From Nemertoderma westbladi (Eukaryota > Xenacoelomorpha > Nemertodermatida > Nemertodermatidae): DNA of 27,427 bases. Positions 8,962-19,446 of the stretch are shown piece after piece (within the stretch, counting starts at the first letter, position 1; every line of letters begins with the position of its first letter). The notes below the pieces were generated by a model that ran no database searches, was not told the origin of the DNA, and saw only the letters and a program-made list of their open reading frames with translations. A program made the translations under genes and the position numbers. The stretch covers positions 1 through 27,427 of the forward strand of contig JAUCBJ010007934.1 in NCBI GenBank assembly GCA_032718475.1, read 5' to 3'.

Positions 8962-9458
8962 ATATATAATAAGATTTTTTGATTTTTATAACCCCCAAAG
9001 TGGAATATTTATTTTCTTTCATCAGTAATATAATAATTTATTATTACATTTGCAATTGACCTGTTTCGCTGTTTGACCATTCATGGTTACAAACTGATAG
9101 ATCTATACATATCTATTGTTATGATTCTTCTTTTGGATATATTAAAGTCAATTTTATGCAATGTATTATTGCTCAACGGTGAATTTATTAGTAAAATGAT
9201 TAATGCCAATGCTTGGCATTATGGCATTAGCATTATACAAACGAACTACTCTTAGGTGCGTAAACGCAAACATGTCGCAAAAGTTCAGTTTGGAGTGATG
9301 CAATTTGCAATGAGTCTGGTGACTGTTTCCATTGAGCTATGGGAACAGTTTTAGGTAAAAACTTCAGGATAATGTGCTGTTATTTAAAATATACATACAC
9401 TGTACAGTAGTTTACAAAAAGTATTACATCGATTCACCCATTTCTTTTTTTATTACAG
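8962..9458. other. AT-rich intron or intergenic DNA before the transporter exon
   Basis: No gene or repeat recognised. The last bases form a pyrimidine-rich tract (tttcttttttt) ending in the splice acceptor AG at 9457-9458. Confidence 0.6.
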
Positions 9459-9950
9459 GTTCAAACAGCAGTGTTAAATCCGAATGGAGAGAAGCCTAAC
9501 AATCCCTCAGGACACCCTATCTATTACGCACAATCTAACATTTTGGAAGAAGTGCCCAAGGTGTTCTGGGTTCTAGGAATAATATACCTTTGGATCCAGC
9601 TGATATGCATAGGCCTTCTAGTAGAACCTGAAACCAGAGCGACAGGTACACAATCTCTCACTGATAGCTTTTCAGATGCTGAAACAGCCTGGCATTTGTC
9701 TCCAAGAATGGTTTTACAGCAAAAAGGATTTTTCGTCATGTGGCTCATTTGTTCGTTGATGGCTTTTGTTTGGGTATTTCTGTCTCAGTTGATTGGTCCC
9801 CAATTCTGTGGTGCTGCTGATTTACCCTTCTTCGATCCTGTAAACTTGTACGTTGCGCTTCCTGCTTGTGTTGGTCGACTATTTTGGGGGTTCCTAAGCG
9901 ATGTGCTTACGTTTAAGACAGAACTATTTATACTTGGAGTATTACAGTCT
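9459..9950 (+). CDS. Single internal exon of a major facilitator (MFS) transporter
   Basis: A 492-bp exon, exactly 164 codons, phase 0 at both ends, between a polypyrimidine-AG acceptor (9457-9458) and a GTAAGT donor (9951-9956). It starts VQTAVLNPNGEKPN, a loop typical of oxalate/formate-antiporter-like and monocarboxylate-like animal MFS proteins. A hydrophobic helix follows (VFWVLGIIYLWIQLICIGLL), then a polar loop of about 60 residues. After it come another helix (GFFVMWLICSLMAFVWVFL), a loop, and GRLFWGFLSD, the motif-A-like loop that opens the second half of MFS proteins. The exon thus covers roughly helices 6 to 9 of 12. Partner exons are not visible on either side. They may lie outside the window across very large, transposon-filled introns, or this is an isolated exon. 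The substrate cannot be told. Confidence 0.85.
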
Positions 9951-9989
9951 GTAAGTTACTTATTTTATTTCATTTAAATGTGTGGTTTT

Positions 9990-11400
9990 AACATAGTCAT
10001 TGGGCAAGTTGATGATGATAGGCTTGTACTAAGGCGTAGTGCTGGTGGACCCAGCAACATGTTATCATCAGCCATACACTTTCCTAGTTCATCCCTATTC
10101 TCAAATCTTGTGTCTTTGAGGAGGCATTTGATTTGATGAATGTCATTGTCTGTCCACCCCGTTATTCTCATCAGTAGGCTGTCACAGTATACTTGTATAT
10201 GTTGATCCTGCCAGTGGAAACAGCACTCGGAAAAAATTCAGGTAGCATCTCTGCAGGGTTACCCTGTGTCTTGGCAATGAGATGCCTTAGTTGTATAAAA
10301 CATCATTGCTTGTATCCATTACAAAGCTGATGTTGTGCACCCTGTGCAGCATCCTGGTATATGTACCATAGACCTGGTGTCAGCTAGAGCCTAGTATAGG
10401 GTGCCATAGAACATCGCAACCACCACTGCTGCATGAAAAATGCATACCTTTAAATAGCATTAGATATCATAGCTCTTCCAGATTGTGGTTAACTTGTGGA
10501 TGGCAGTCCAGCATATCCATTTGTGTATTCACTATTAATTTGTGAATTCGGAGATTTTCACCAGACCTCCAAACCCATGATCAAAGGTTGCAGAAGTCAT
10601 TCATATAACTTACCAGTCCATCCAGTGATTGAATGTTATCACAATAAATTTTCATCTGCTGAGTCCATGTTTACTTTGAGAATTTTCTCCTTGTGCTATT
10701 CACAATTAGGAAACACTTAAGCAGCCTCCTCTACGCTAGGTAACAGCTTCTGTGGTCCCCCCAATGTTACCAGGATCACCAGGAAAATCTATATCGTTTA
10801 GATGTTATGCTGGGGACCCACAACTATGATTACCTGATGGTACGCCATCAGCTCTATGAATATTGAGAGTTGTCTGCAGCACATTGTTCAACACAACAAT
10901 TAAGAGGATTGGTGTTAATGTGTCTCCTTGAAAGACACCCAAGAAAACCTCAAATGGTTTTGTATCTATATTAGTAGTGGATACAAAGTTCATAGAATCG
11001 TTCTTAACTGATTTGATTACATTATTGATTTCAGTGGAAATCCAATATGCTTGAAGAATTTGGAACATGCATGGGAATGACACAGAATTGAAGACCTTGA
11101 AGAAATCAACACATATGACAGCCAAAATGTCTGATCAGGTTGATTACTTTTACATCTGTTGTTAAGTTGCCCTTCTATAGGGCATGGATCAACATGGGAT
11201 TTCATTTTATGAGGGACATTCTTTGTCCTTTACATGTCTACAATAATGGGTTGAATGAGCTCCAAACACTCAGGGATCTGTCATCAACATTGTTAATGCC
11301 ACCAACCTGCTTTTGGATAAGATACTTCAGATTATCAGAGTACTTCCTGCTAAGGGACATTAATAGTGGTCAATGATTGCCAATGGATAATAATAAGGGG
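9990..11400 (-). pseudogene. Decayed non-LTR retrotransposon C
   Basis: The minus-strand reading gives scattered RT homology. About 11125-10805 has AVICVDFFKVFNSV (the catalytic F-x-D-F-x-K-A-F-D region, altered) and FLGVFQGDTLTPILLIVVLN (the GxxQGDxLxPxLF block). About 10460-10300 resembles the post-RT GTYTRMLHRVHNIS and NDVLY motifs. About 10171-10000 resembles the DELGKCM end. Several frame changes and stops make it dead. It lies just downstream of the transporter exon, probably in its intron. It is related in motif content to elements A and B but more decayed. The 5' limit is uncertain. Confidence 0.75.
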
Positions 11401-11819
11401 GATGGCGATGCTTGCCCTCACACTTTATTAGATATTGGGTGATTAGCTGAAAAACACTACCTTGGGAAACTGAATTCCGCTCAAAGTAGTGCTGCTCTGT
11501 AAACATTTTCATTAATTGTAGGATATGAACTTATGGTTGCCTATTGAGATATTTTTATATTTGTTGCTGATGGTGGGTGCGAATGATTATGGGGTGGGAT
11601 TGGGAATATGCTAGGTACCGGCAGCCATGTAATAATATAAGTTTCCTTGATATAATATCATATATTTTATCCTTGTGTCCCTGATTAATGTTTTTGTCAC
11701 TCATTAATGTTGGTGCCTATTAAATTCGAAGTATTTGCTTTACGTATTATCCATATTATAATGTTTGATTATTATTATATTATATTATAGCAAGCTACTA
11801 AACTTTACGGTACCCATCA
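11401..11819. other. Non-coding flank of the copia element
   Basis: AT-rich. Holds two copies of a short phrase (gtccctgattaatg and gtcactcattaatg, about 11677-11712) that recurs on the far side of the copia element at 15014-15090. No gene seen. Confidence 0.55.
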
Positions 11820-12050
11820 TGTTTAGTCCTTCAGTATCTTTACAGTAGGCAGATAGGTTTGCAGTCTGACAGTACGTTTGAGCTGCGTTCTGGCAGCAGT
11901 CTGCACTTGTAAGTATACAACAGGTAGAGTTACCGGTACCATCAGCTGCAGACAAACTTGTTGGTGTTAGTACTGTTAGGTCCCCAATGTCCTTAGAGTT
12001 TTATCCAGTTTAAGGATATAATTTATAAAATGCAATAACAGAATCTAACA
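11820..12050 (-). repeat. 3' LTR of the copia element (231 bp)
   Basis: On the minus strand it starts TGTTAGATTCTGTTATTGC and ends ACTAAACA, the TG...CA form. It matches 14776-14993 with a lower-identity inner third and a 13-bp length difference. Confidence 0.88.
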
Positions 12051-12060
12051 CCCCTACTCG
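12051..12060 (-). other. Polypurine tract of the copia element
   Basis: CGAGTAGGGG on the minus strand, directly before the TGTTAG start of the 3' LTR. Its place and composition fit the plus-strand primer site of LTR retroelements. Confidence 0.6.
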
Positions 12061-12149
12061 TCATAATTCACCCATAACTGCGAAACCAGTTTATAGTTGG
12101 TATAATCTTGTCACTCTGATTCTAATAGTCCCATGCTCTCCTTTCGCAT

Positions 12150-13720
12150 CATAGCAAAAGTCTACTCCTTTGGTCTTCTCCTTTGGAAGCGTTAGAATGT
12201 CAGCCCACATATATTCAGTTGGGCAGTAGATGATCGATATTGACCCATTTCTAACCAACTCTCTTATATGGTGGTGCTTAAGCTTAATATCGATGTATTA
12301 CTGCTGTCATCCAGCATTGGGTGACAGGGTTCTTACCCATCGCAATAGCCCCTTGATTTTCCTCGAATATGGTCATACCATCTCCGTGTGGTACCTTCAT
12401 CTCAGCGAAGAGTGATCGAATTGCAACTGCCTCTTGTCCTGCTTGTGACAGAGAAACAAATTCTGCCTCCGATGTAGACAGTGCAACACTCTGTTGTTTT
12501 CGTGAAGCCCATGATATGGCTCCTCCATGTTTGGTTAATTTGATGATATAGCCTCATGTTGACTTGTGGTCATTGATGTCTCCATCATAATCAGCATCGC
12601 TGTATGCGTGTAGTTTGAGATCCCCTGGATCATTCCTGAAGGTCAGTTTCTCATTGATTGTCCCCTTCAGGTATCTTAGACACCTCTTGCCAGTGGCCCA
12701 GTGTCATTCATATGGGTTGGAACAGAACTTTGCCAGTGTACTTACTGTGAAGGAGATATATCAGGTCAGGTATTGCCAGATGTGTATAATAACTCTCCCA
12801 CTAATGACTTGTAGTTTGCTGCCAAGTCATTGTTTACTGGATCTGTATGCTTCTTCAATACGTTACCTTCGGAAAGCGGTGTACCCACTGTCTTGCAGTC
12901 AGCTAACCTGAACTTCTCAGCCAGTCACTCAATGTAGCTATATTGGTCAATGGTAATGATGCCCTCCCATTCCAGATGGACTCTCATACCAAGAAACCAC
13001 CTTAGTTCACCTCGATCATCTATCTCGAAGCATTCACATACTGCCTCTATTATTACTATCTGTGTGGAATCTGGGATTCCAGCTCCTACTATGTCATCCA
13101 CCCAAATTAAAACCAATTCGGGCATTTGGGTGGTTATCCATGTATAGACAACTGTCAGATTTACAATGTGTCAGGCCGTAACCTACCAGAAACTCATTGA
13201 GTTCATCATTCCAGTTTGCACCTGCTTGTTTGAGCCCATACAGATATTTTTTTAACCTACAATATAGGTTGATATCTTGTTGTCCATGTTGTTTTTCAAA
13301 ACCTTGTGGTTGCTCCACATATATTTCCTCCTTTATGTTGCTCTGCAAGTAGGCTGACTTCATATCAATTTGTCGTAGGGTAAGGTTCTCCTGAGCAGCA
13401 ACAGCTATCATTATTTTCACTGTTTCTCATTTGGCAGTTGGGGCGAATGTTTCTTTGTAGTCAACACCAGCAACTTGTGAGAATCCCCTTGAGACAAAAA
13501 CGAGCCTTATAGCGCTGATGTACTTCTTCATTTTATCTCGTTTCAACTTATATCACCATTTCCCACTTACTGGTTTTTGCCCTTGCAGTAGTGGGCATAG
13601 CTTCCAAGTCTGATTCTTTGAAAGAGACTTGTATTCATCTTTCATGCTGCTTTTCATTTAGCAGCATCTTTGATGTTGATAGCTTTGTTATAATTCCACG
13701 GTTCCCCATCTGGAGATGGT
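12150..13720 (-). pseudogene. Copia pol remnant: reverse transcriptase and RNase H
   Basis: About 13720-13420 contains fragments of the pre-RT region. About 13420-13094 reads RQIDMKSAYLQSNIKEEIYV, QPQGFE and YGLKQAGANW, the Ty1/copia RT blocks. 13125-12925 has LIWVDDIVGAG, the catalytic V-D-D at 13093-13101, and LRWFLGMRV. About 12900-12190 gives RNase H blocks in shifting frames: SDADYDGDIND, ISWASRKQQSVALST, SEAEFVSLSQAGQEAV, and a degraded ADILT-LPKE end that matches the ADxLTK signature. Stops and frameshifts show it is inactive. Confidence 0.88.
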
Positions 13721-13953
13721 ATCAGGTATGTTGAATTTAGAGCCTCTATTTCATCTTATGATAGCCAGTCACCATAGCAATTTGGTTGATATATGTTTCT
13801 CTAACATTAGATGAAGTTTTTCCTAATTTATTTCCATAAGAATATTGTTGTCTATCAGGGTTAGGTGAATGTTTAACCTCAGCACCACCTCCCCTCACCC
13901 AACATTAAGAAAAGTCGTGGTCCTTCTTATGGAAATTAGTGCATCGACTTGGC

Positions 13954-14756
13954 TTAGAGTCGCTTCTCTCTCATTGCTTCCTTTACCGGTGGACAGTCTA
14001 TCTTGAAATGTCCGGCCTGTTTACATATAAAACATTTTCCCCGAGGTTTGGAAGCCCTCCAACTTTGTGCATTGGCCGCAATAGGCCTTCCTGTACTGCT
14101 GTTACTGGATTCAGATTTTGCTAATTTGTAGCTTTGGAAATCGCAGAAACTAATTAAAGCAGCATGGGTTTCTTCAACTGTCAAAATTTCATTAAAATTA
14201 CTGGCTGTCACAAAACCGTCATATATTCTAGGGAGGCCATTCAAAACTGTGTTCATTAAAAGTGTATCGTATTGAATTGGATTGGCTTACGTACCATTCT
14301 CCAACAGATATAATGAGATTTCCTGGGCTCTTGTTAGGTAATCGTCCACAGACTCACTCTGTTTCAATTGGAGGGACAACAAGTCCGACATCAATCCAAT
14401 AATTCGGCGCTTCTCTGCACCCCTAAATCTGTTGTACATCTTCCACCAGCCCAGGCTAACAAACCGTCGCCACGGCACTCGTTCTTTATGTACATGACTG
14501 ATTGCTTTTCCAGATAGAGGACCATCTCGCACCATAATTGGTTTTTGTCATCTAAGAACTTTGCCAAAGCATTTTCCGCCTGACGTTTTATTGCCTCGAA
14601 TTGGTTGCGCTCCGCATCATTACCAAACACGTCTGGTGTGTCTGGTAATCATGGTTCCGCTACTTCACTGAATAAAACCTTATTCAGCTTTTTGATTGTT
14701 GCATGTGCCAGGAACTTCTTCCAGTAAGTGAAGTCATTCGCCTTACCACTGAGCAT
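13954..14756 (-). pseudogene. Copia gag remnant with CCHC zinc knuckle
   Basis: Starts at Met 14756 with LSGKANDFTYWKKFL, only 19 bases inside the 5' LTR. The middle part reads MSDLLSLQLKQSESVDDYLT and AQEISLYLLE, typical of the UBN2/copia gag. The last part carries the knuckle CFICKQAGHFKIDC (C-x2-C-x4-H-x4-C) near 14040. Frames switch near 14500 and a stop lies at 14287-14289. The role in an intact element is RNA packaging in the virus-like particle. Confidence 0.85.
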
Positions 14757-14775
14757 AAGTGATTCCTACCAGTCA
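14757..14775 (-). other. Putative primer-binding site of the copia element
   Basis: Between the end of the 5' LTR and the gag start, the minus strand reads TGAC then TGGTAGGAATCAC. A TGG start just inside the LTR is the usual form of a tRNA primer site. The tRNA was not identified. Confidence 0.35.
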
Positions 14776-14993
14776 TGTTTAGTGCTTCAGTGTCTTTACA
14801 GTAGGCAGTTAGGATTGCAGTCTGACCGTTCGTTTGAGCTGCGTTCTGGCAGCAGTCTGCACGTGTAAGTATACAACAGGTAGAGTTACCGGTACCACCA
14901 GCTGCAGACAAACTTGGTGGCATTAGAAGCCCAATGTCAAGTTTTAACCTGTTTATGGGTATAATTTATACAACGCAATAACAGAATCTAACA
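14776..14993 (-). repeat. 5' LTR of the copia element (218 bp)
   Basis: Partner of 11820-12050. Same TGTTAG start and CTAAACA end on the minus strand. Confidence 0.88.
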
Positions 14994-16397
14994 GTGCCAC
15001 TGACTAATGTGTGTCCCTCATTAATTTTTCTGTCCCTGATAAATGTATGTACCTCATTAATGTTTGTGTCCCTGATTATTGTTTTTATCCTGGCCACTAT
15101 GGGATTTTCTATCCATACCAAGGCTACCTGGAATACAGGCCATGCAGCGCAGATTTCACCTAAATTTGCTTAGGCTGACATTTGCTGCTGTGTTGTTCTA
15201 ACATCATGCATCACAGGCAGGCCAAGCCACTGCAGTATGTTGGTAATCTGGGATGCAGTAGGACTGAGATTTTAATTTCACATTTTATACTAAATTAAAA
15301 TGTAGGCCTACTTCAGTCAGAACCATACTTAGGGAGGTGGGGGTGGGTGGGTACTGGGTAGTAGTAAATCAGGATACAGGGCACCAGCCAGCAGGGTGGT
15401 ATGGCAGTGTGGTAGCGGTAGGCCTAGATCAGTAGTTGTGACGGTCTTGTGAGTAGGTCTACTGGAGTAGAGAAAGGCATGGAAGGGTTTGGTGTTATTT
15501 TGGAATAATCAGTTGGTCCTGCTATCCTGGGCCTGGCTGTTTAGCATTTAAATGGAACATACAACTGACATGATGTGTGACAGCAGGACAGTGAGGGATA
15601 AAGCAATGAAGGGTAGGCGTACGAACAACTGAAAAATGTTTTAACTGGAGCTAAATATTTACCAGTGCGGCAACTGGACAGCTAGACAGATGGCCCTGCC
15701 CGGTGGGTACCAGACTGAGTCAACCTAAAATGTATAAGTGCCACCACCGGTTTCCAGAACTGGATTAGACAGTCTGAGGTAGAACTACAGGACTAGGCCT
15801 ATGGTGAATTGTAATGTGAATGTAGAATACTGCTTTAGCCTACTGAAAGACTAATACTGAATTGATTATTATCAAGTATCGGTATAACAGTATAAAGGAA
15901 TATGGGTCAAAAGTGTAGCATTGGACGTTGTACTACTAGATATGTCACTAGACAAAGATGAAAGGTGTTACTGTAGCAACTGAAAATGCGAATATCTCAG
16001 TTTATGGATTTATGTGTGAGATGGAGGAACGATCAAAGTGGTTGGCCATGCTACCCAATATTATCATGCAAGTTACCAATTATATGGGGGTGTGTGCCAA
16101 CCACTGACCTGGCCAGCAGATGCAAAATACAAGAAGTGGTAATTTGTGGTAATTCCGTTTCTATTTGCAACGAGGAGCGCGAAGGTGCAGTGCCTTCATT
16201 TAGTATTTATTTTAATTTTAAATGTTCTTGCTTCACCTATGAAGCCTAAAGTGGTTTGTTGCAAATTCGATGTCCATCAGTTAGTAAGAATCTTACACAA
16301 TATAGTGCAATGCATGAGGTAATTAATTAGATACACCAAGAATTACGATTTGTCATTCAATTCATCTAGATTGAACTTTATAATGCGCCAAATATAA
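14994..16397. other. Intergenic DNA with a short degenerate repeat near its left edge
   Basis: 15010-15090 has four or five degenerate copies of a phrase like gtgtccctgattaatgttt. The rest is unique-looking DNA with many 'taggcctac' words. No coding frame with family motifs was found. Confidence 0.55.
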
Positions 16398-16853
16398 CTT
16401 CTAAATACGCAGAAGAATGCCATAGTTTATAATCAAAATGATCTGTGTATTGCATTATCATGGTATGCGAAATCACGGTCTTTATATTTATTGATTCGTC
16501 AGTATATGTACCTTCCAGGCAAAAGAACATTGCAAACATTAACATCTAAGGTTAGTAATATGTCAGAAATAAACTTCCTGAAAACTTTGATTAATTCATT
16601 GGAGGAGCGATCTAAATGGTGCATACTCCTTTTTGATGAAATCTACATGAAACCTTCACTCACATATTCTGGTGGATCAATAGTGGGGTATGCAGACAAT
16701 ACTGGTGATATTGCAATGACCATGATTGGTGTGATGGTAAAATTCTTGTTTACTAATCACAAGTTGTTACTTATGTTACTCCCTTGCACCAATTTAGATT
16801 CACAATTTCAATTTGATATTGTTAAGGACGAATCGACATTGTGGTATTGCTAG
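16398..16853 (+). pseudogene. P-element/THAP9-type transposase fragment
   Basis: Open frame of about 151 codons from after the stop at 16395-16397 to the TAG at 16851-16853. Residues read YNQNDLCIALSWYAKS, then LPGKRTLQTLTSKV, ILLFDEIYMKPSLTYSGGS and VGYADNTGD. These match the RNase H-like part of P-element-type transposases: the LPSxRTL block and the Asp of LxxDEMxIK as the first catalytic residue. The THAP zinc finger, the GTP-binding insertion and the rest of the catalytic domain are absent. The homology ends about 40 bases before the LTR at 16893, so the LTR element or an older break may have cut it. Confidence 0.72.
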
Positions 16854-16892
16854 CCAAATTAAAGTTACTGCCATCCACAACATCGGGCGACG

Positions 16893-17246
16893 TGTGACGG
16901 GATCTGCGGATCCCGGTTTATCCGTTGGGTTTTCTATCCACGCGTCCCCGCCGTGTGTGAAAGGTAAAAGAGTTCTGATGTTGGGTAATATGTATAAAGG
17001 TATAATAGTCTGATAGTTGATATAGTATAATATGACACAACAGGTAATATATAATGGCGGTAGCGGACGGTGACAGAAGTCCCCGTTCCACCCTACTGAT
17101 CTGACTGAGTAAACTGAATGAATGATTACAGGTTACTGGTTATATTGCACGGTGGCCTTATTGCTACTCAATCGATGCCTTTCCCCCCTCTGATTGGTTG
17201 ATATCCCTGTTGGCACCCTTTGGAGTGTTTCCCTTCACTCCCTGTG
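16893..17246 (-). repeat. 3' LTR of the Gag-only element
   Basis: Identical by eye to 23275-23628. It has a hairpin GGGATC-TGC-GGATCCC near its plus-strand left edge. On the minus strand it has a CCAAT box (complement of 17193-17197) and a TATA-like stretch (complement of 17048-17053) about 140 bases downstream. The usual TG...CA termini are not clear. Confidence 0.9.
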
Positions 17247-17329
17247 TTCTCTCTCGGTTAGGGGTTTGGCCCCTGACCCCTATTGTGTGTGTCTCCTTTC
17301 GGGCCTATTGTCCCCGTTTACTGGGCTGA

Positions 17330-17358
17330 CACGAGGTTGATTGGTAATCAACCTCGTG
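17330..17358. other. Perfect hairpin, 13-bp stem, 3-base loop
   Basis: CACGAGGTTGATT (17330-17342), loop GGT, AATCAACCTCGTG (17346-17358). It lies about 85 bases inside the 3' LTR, in the untranslated part of the Gag-only element. A perfect 13-bp stem is unlikely by chance; its role is unknown. Confidence 0.85.
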
Positions 17359-17430
17359 CTCCCAATATTGCTTTATGGCTCACTCTATGGGTTTGGGTTA
17401 GCAGAATTGGATAAGCTAACACTCCCCCCC

Positions 17431-17459
17431 ATGCTATCTTCCCGGTGAGAAGATAGCAT
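17431..17459. other. Perfect hairpin, 11-bp stem, 7-base loop
   Basis: ATGCTATCTTC (17431-17441), loop CCGGTGA, GAAGATAGCAT (17449-17459). It is the second strong stem near the 3' LTR, 72 bases from the first. Confidence 0.85.
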
Positions 17460-18332
17460 CCAACTAAAGTGCGCTACAATTCCGCTGGATCCCGATCTAA
17501 CATCGGGTGTGGGGTGGGTATATTTTTTCGGAGTCGGCTTTCCAGGCCGCTCCCTATGGGTATGATGTCACTACCCTCTGGCGTCTCGTGTCGGGCCGAT
17601 CGTGCGCTTCTCTCACACAATTTTTGTTTCCCCAACACTCTCACCATTCTACTCCAACTCTCGCATACCCCCGGACCTCCTCGTCCCACACTCTTCCTCT
17701 CACTTCTCCTCCCCCACACTTGAATTGCGCCCACGTTCTCTTCGCACTCCGCACTATCGCTCCATCCCTCCCTGACTACCTTATCCCTACTGACGAATCT
17801 CACCCCCCCTCCGTGCCGTCGCACTCAGGAAATGTGAAATCGTCTGGCGTCTTGCCCCTAGTGCCATAGTCACTTAGCCCCCCAGTCCCAGTAGCTAATT
17901 GAGAAAGGTTGTATGACTATAGTACTTACACCACTATCTCCGCACTCCGCACTATCACCTCTCCACTCTCTTGTCACTCCCTAAGGCTTTAATCTCTAAT
18001 GTTACCCCTGTGCTATCATACTATTTACCTACTGCTTACTAACTCTAACTATCTAACTAACTCTGCTAACTACTAACTCTTACTACTTCTAGCTCTAACT
18101 GAGAGCCTCTAACTTTCTACTGACTCTAACTCTCTACTAAGTCTAACAAACTCCTACTAACTTTCTAGTTCTACTAACTCTACTTGACTCCTCTGAGTCT
18201 ACCAACTCTGCTAACTAGCTCTACTAACTCTACTCCACTGGCTCTGCTAACTCTACTCCACTAGCTCTGCTAACTCTACTCCACTCTTCTAACTACGTGG
18301 CGCTTGCGGTGCCCACAACCACTCTACTATAT

Positions 18333-18614
18333 GGCACCCTATGTGCCCTCTCTGCTCTACTCTACTACCTGGCACCCTATGTGCCCTCTCTACTACACTA
18401 CTACCTCTCTAACTCTACTACCTGGCACCCTATGTGCCCTCTCTACTACACTACTACCTCTCTAACTCTACTACCTGGCACCCTACGTGCCCGTCTCTAC
18501 TCTTCTACTCACTGGTACCCTATGTACCCTCTCTACTACCTCTAACACTCTACTCTACTACCTGGCACCCTATGTGCCCTCTCTACTCTTCTACTACCTG
18601 GCACCCAATGTGCC
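18333..18614. repeat. Array of seven GGCAC/GTGCC-type small palindromes
   Basis: GGCACCCTATGTGCC and close variants start at 18333, 18371, 18424, 18477, 18514, 18564 and 18600. Each has a 5-bp stem and 5-base loop. The copy at 18514 reads GGTACCCTATGTACC: both stem arms changed together, so pairing is kept. Spacers are ctctactacac-like simple sequence of uneven length. Confidence 0.85.
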
Positions 18615-19021
18615 CGTCTCTACTCCTCTACTCCCCCTTTACGTCTCATCGCCTACACGTGACGCTCTGAGTGCCGGCAGAGTGGGTACGTTAATTATGT
18701 GAACTACTACTGACTCTACTAACTCTCTACTAACTCTACTAACTTCTTTTGTGTCCGGCACACCTCTTGTGCGCGGCACCTAACTCTCTACTAACTCTTA
18801 CTAACTCTACTACTAACTCTCTAACTCTACTACTAACTCCTTTTGTGCCCGGCACCTCTTGTGCCCGGCACCCACCCTAATTAACATACCCTTCTCTTAC
18901 ATCAAACACGTCATCACGCCCGTGCCCCACTAAGTTCAGCGCATTCCCTACTAACTCTAACTGCGTGGCGCTTCCGGTGCCCACAACCCTTCTGCTGCTA
19001 CTACTAACACTCCTAACCAGC

Positions 19022-19446
19022 GGTACTACGTACCCTCTTACTACTCCAGCTCTCTCTACCAACTAGCGGTACTACGTACCCTCTAACTCTCTAACTAACG
19101 GTACTACGTACCCTCTTACTACTCTCTAACTAGCTAACGGTACTACGTACCCTCTAACTAACTCTTCTACTAACGGTACTACACGTACCCTTTAACTCCT
19201 ACTCTCTAACGGTACTGCGTACCCTCTAACTCTTACTCTCTAACGGTACTTACGTACCCTCTCACTACTCCAACTCCACTAACTGACGGTACTACGTACC
19301 CTCTAACTCTTACTCTAACTAGCGGTACTTACGTGCCCTCTAACTCTAACTAACTAGCGGTACTTACATACCCTCTAACTCTCTTCTACTAACGGTACTA
19401 CACGTACCCTCCTACTAACTCTTCTACTAACGGTACTACACGTACC
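19022..19446. repeat. Array of twelve GGTAC/GTACC-type small palindromes
   Basis: GGTACTACGTACC and variants recur about every 32-46 bases (for example 19022-19034, 19068-19080, 19100-19112, 19139-19151, 19175-19189). Loops vary (TAC, TTAC, TGC, TACAC) while the GGTAC/GTACC arms stay. Two copies have one changed arm (GTGCC near 19335, ATACC near 19370). Spacers are ctctaactctta-like. Confidence 0.85.

Larger units (their letters stand above)
11820..14993 (-). mobile_element. Ty1/copia LTR retrotransposon, internally deleted
   Basis: A 3.2-kb minus-strand element bounded by two diverged LTRs, with a polypurine tract beside the 3' LTR, gag with a CCHC knuckle, a copia-type reverse transcriptase and RNase H. 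That is about 2 kb shorter than usual copia elements. The gap between the gag knuckle (13954) and the pre-RT region (about 13930-13720) leaves no room for protease and integrase, so those are deleted. Frameshifts and stops occur throughout. The LTRs differ by small indels and many substitutions, so it is old. No matching 5-bp target duplication is visible (CATCA on the left, GTGCC on the right). Confidence 0.88.

Noticed and set aside
8101-8969. Mirror-image open frames starting MKAKIKILAHP on both strands
   Set aside because: They arise from the two arms of one inverted repeat, contain homopolymer-coded glycines and match no family.
9260-9350. Possible upstream exon of the transporter (VMQFAMSLVTVSIELWEQF)
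   Set aside because: It is hydrophobic but has no acceptor, is followed at once by a stop, and does not match the expected preceding MFS segment.
11815-14998. Target duplication for the copia element
   Set aside because: CATCA before the left LTR and GTGCC after the right LTR do not match.
15986-16249. Open frame of 87 codons (MRISQFMDLCV...)
   Set aside because: No recognisable motif, no splice or promoter context, and a length expected by chance.
17469-17869. Open frames of 84-120 codons on both strands
   Set aside because: Low-complexity C/T-rich sequence inside the LTR element; no motif, and no support as a pol remnant.
18333-19446. Possible CRISPR-like array (regularly spaced palindromes)
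   Set aside because: The context is an animal LTR element, the spacers are simple sequence of uneven length, and the repeats are only 13-15 bases and variable. No cas genes are present.
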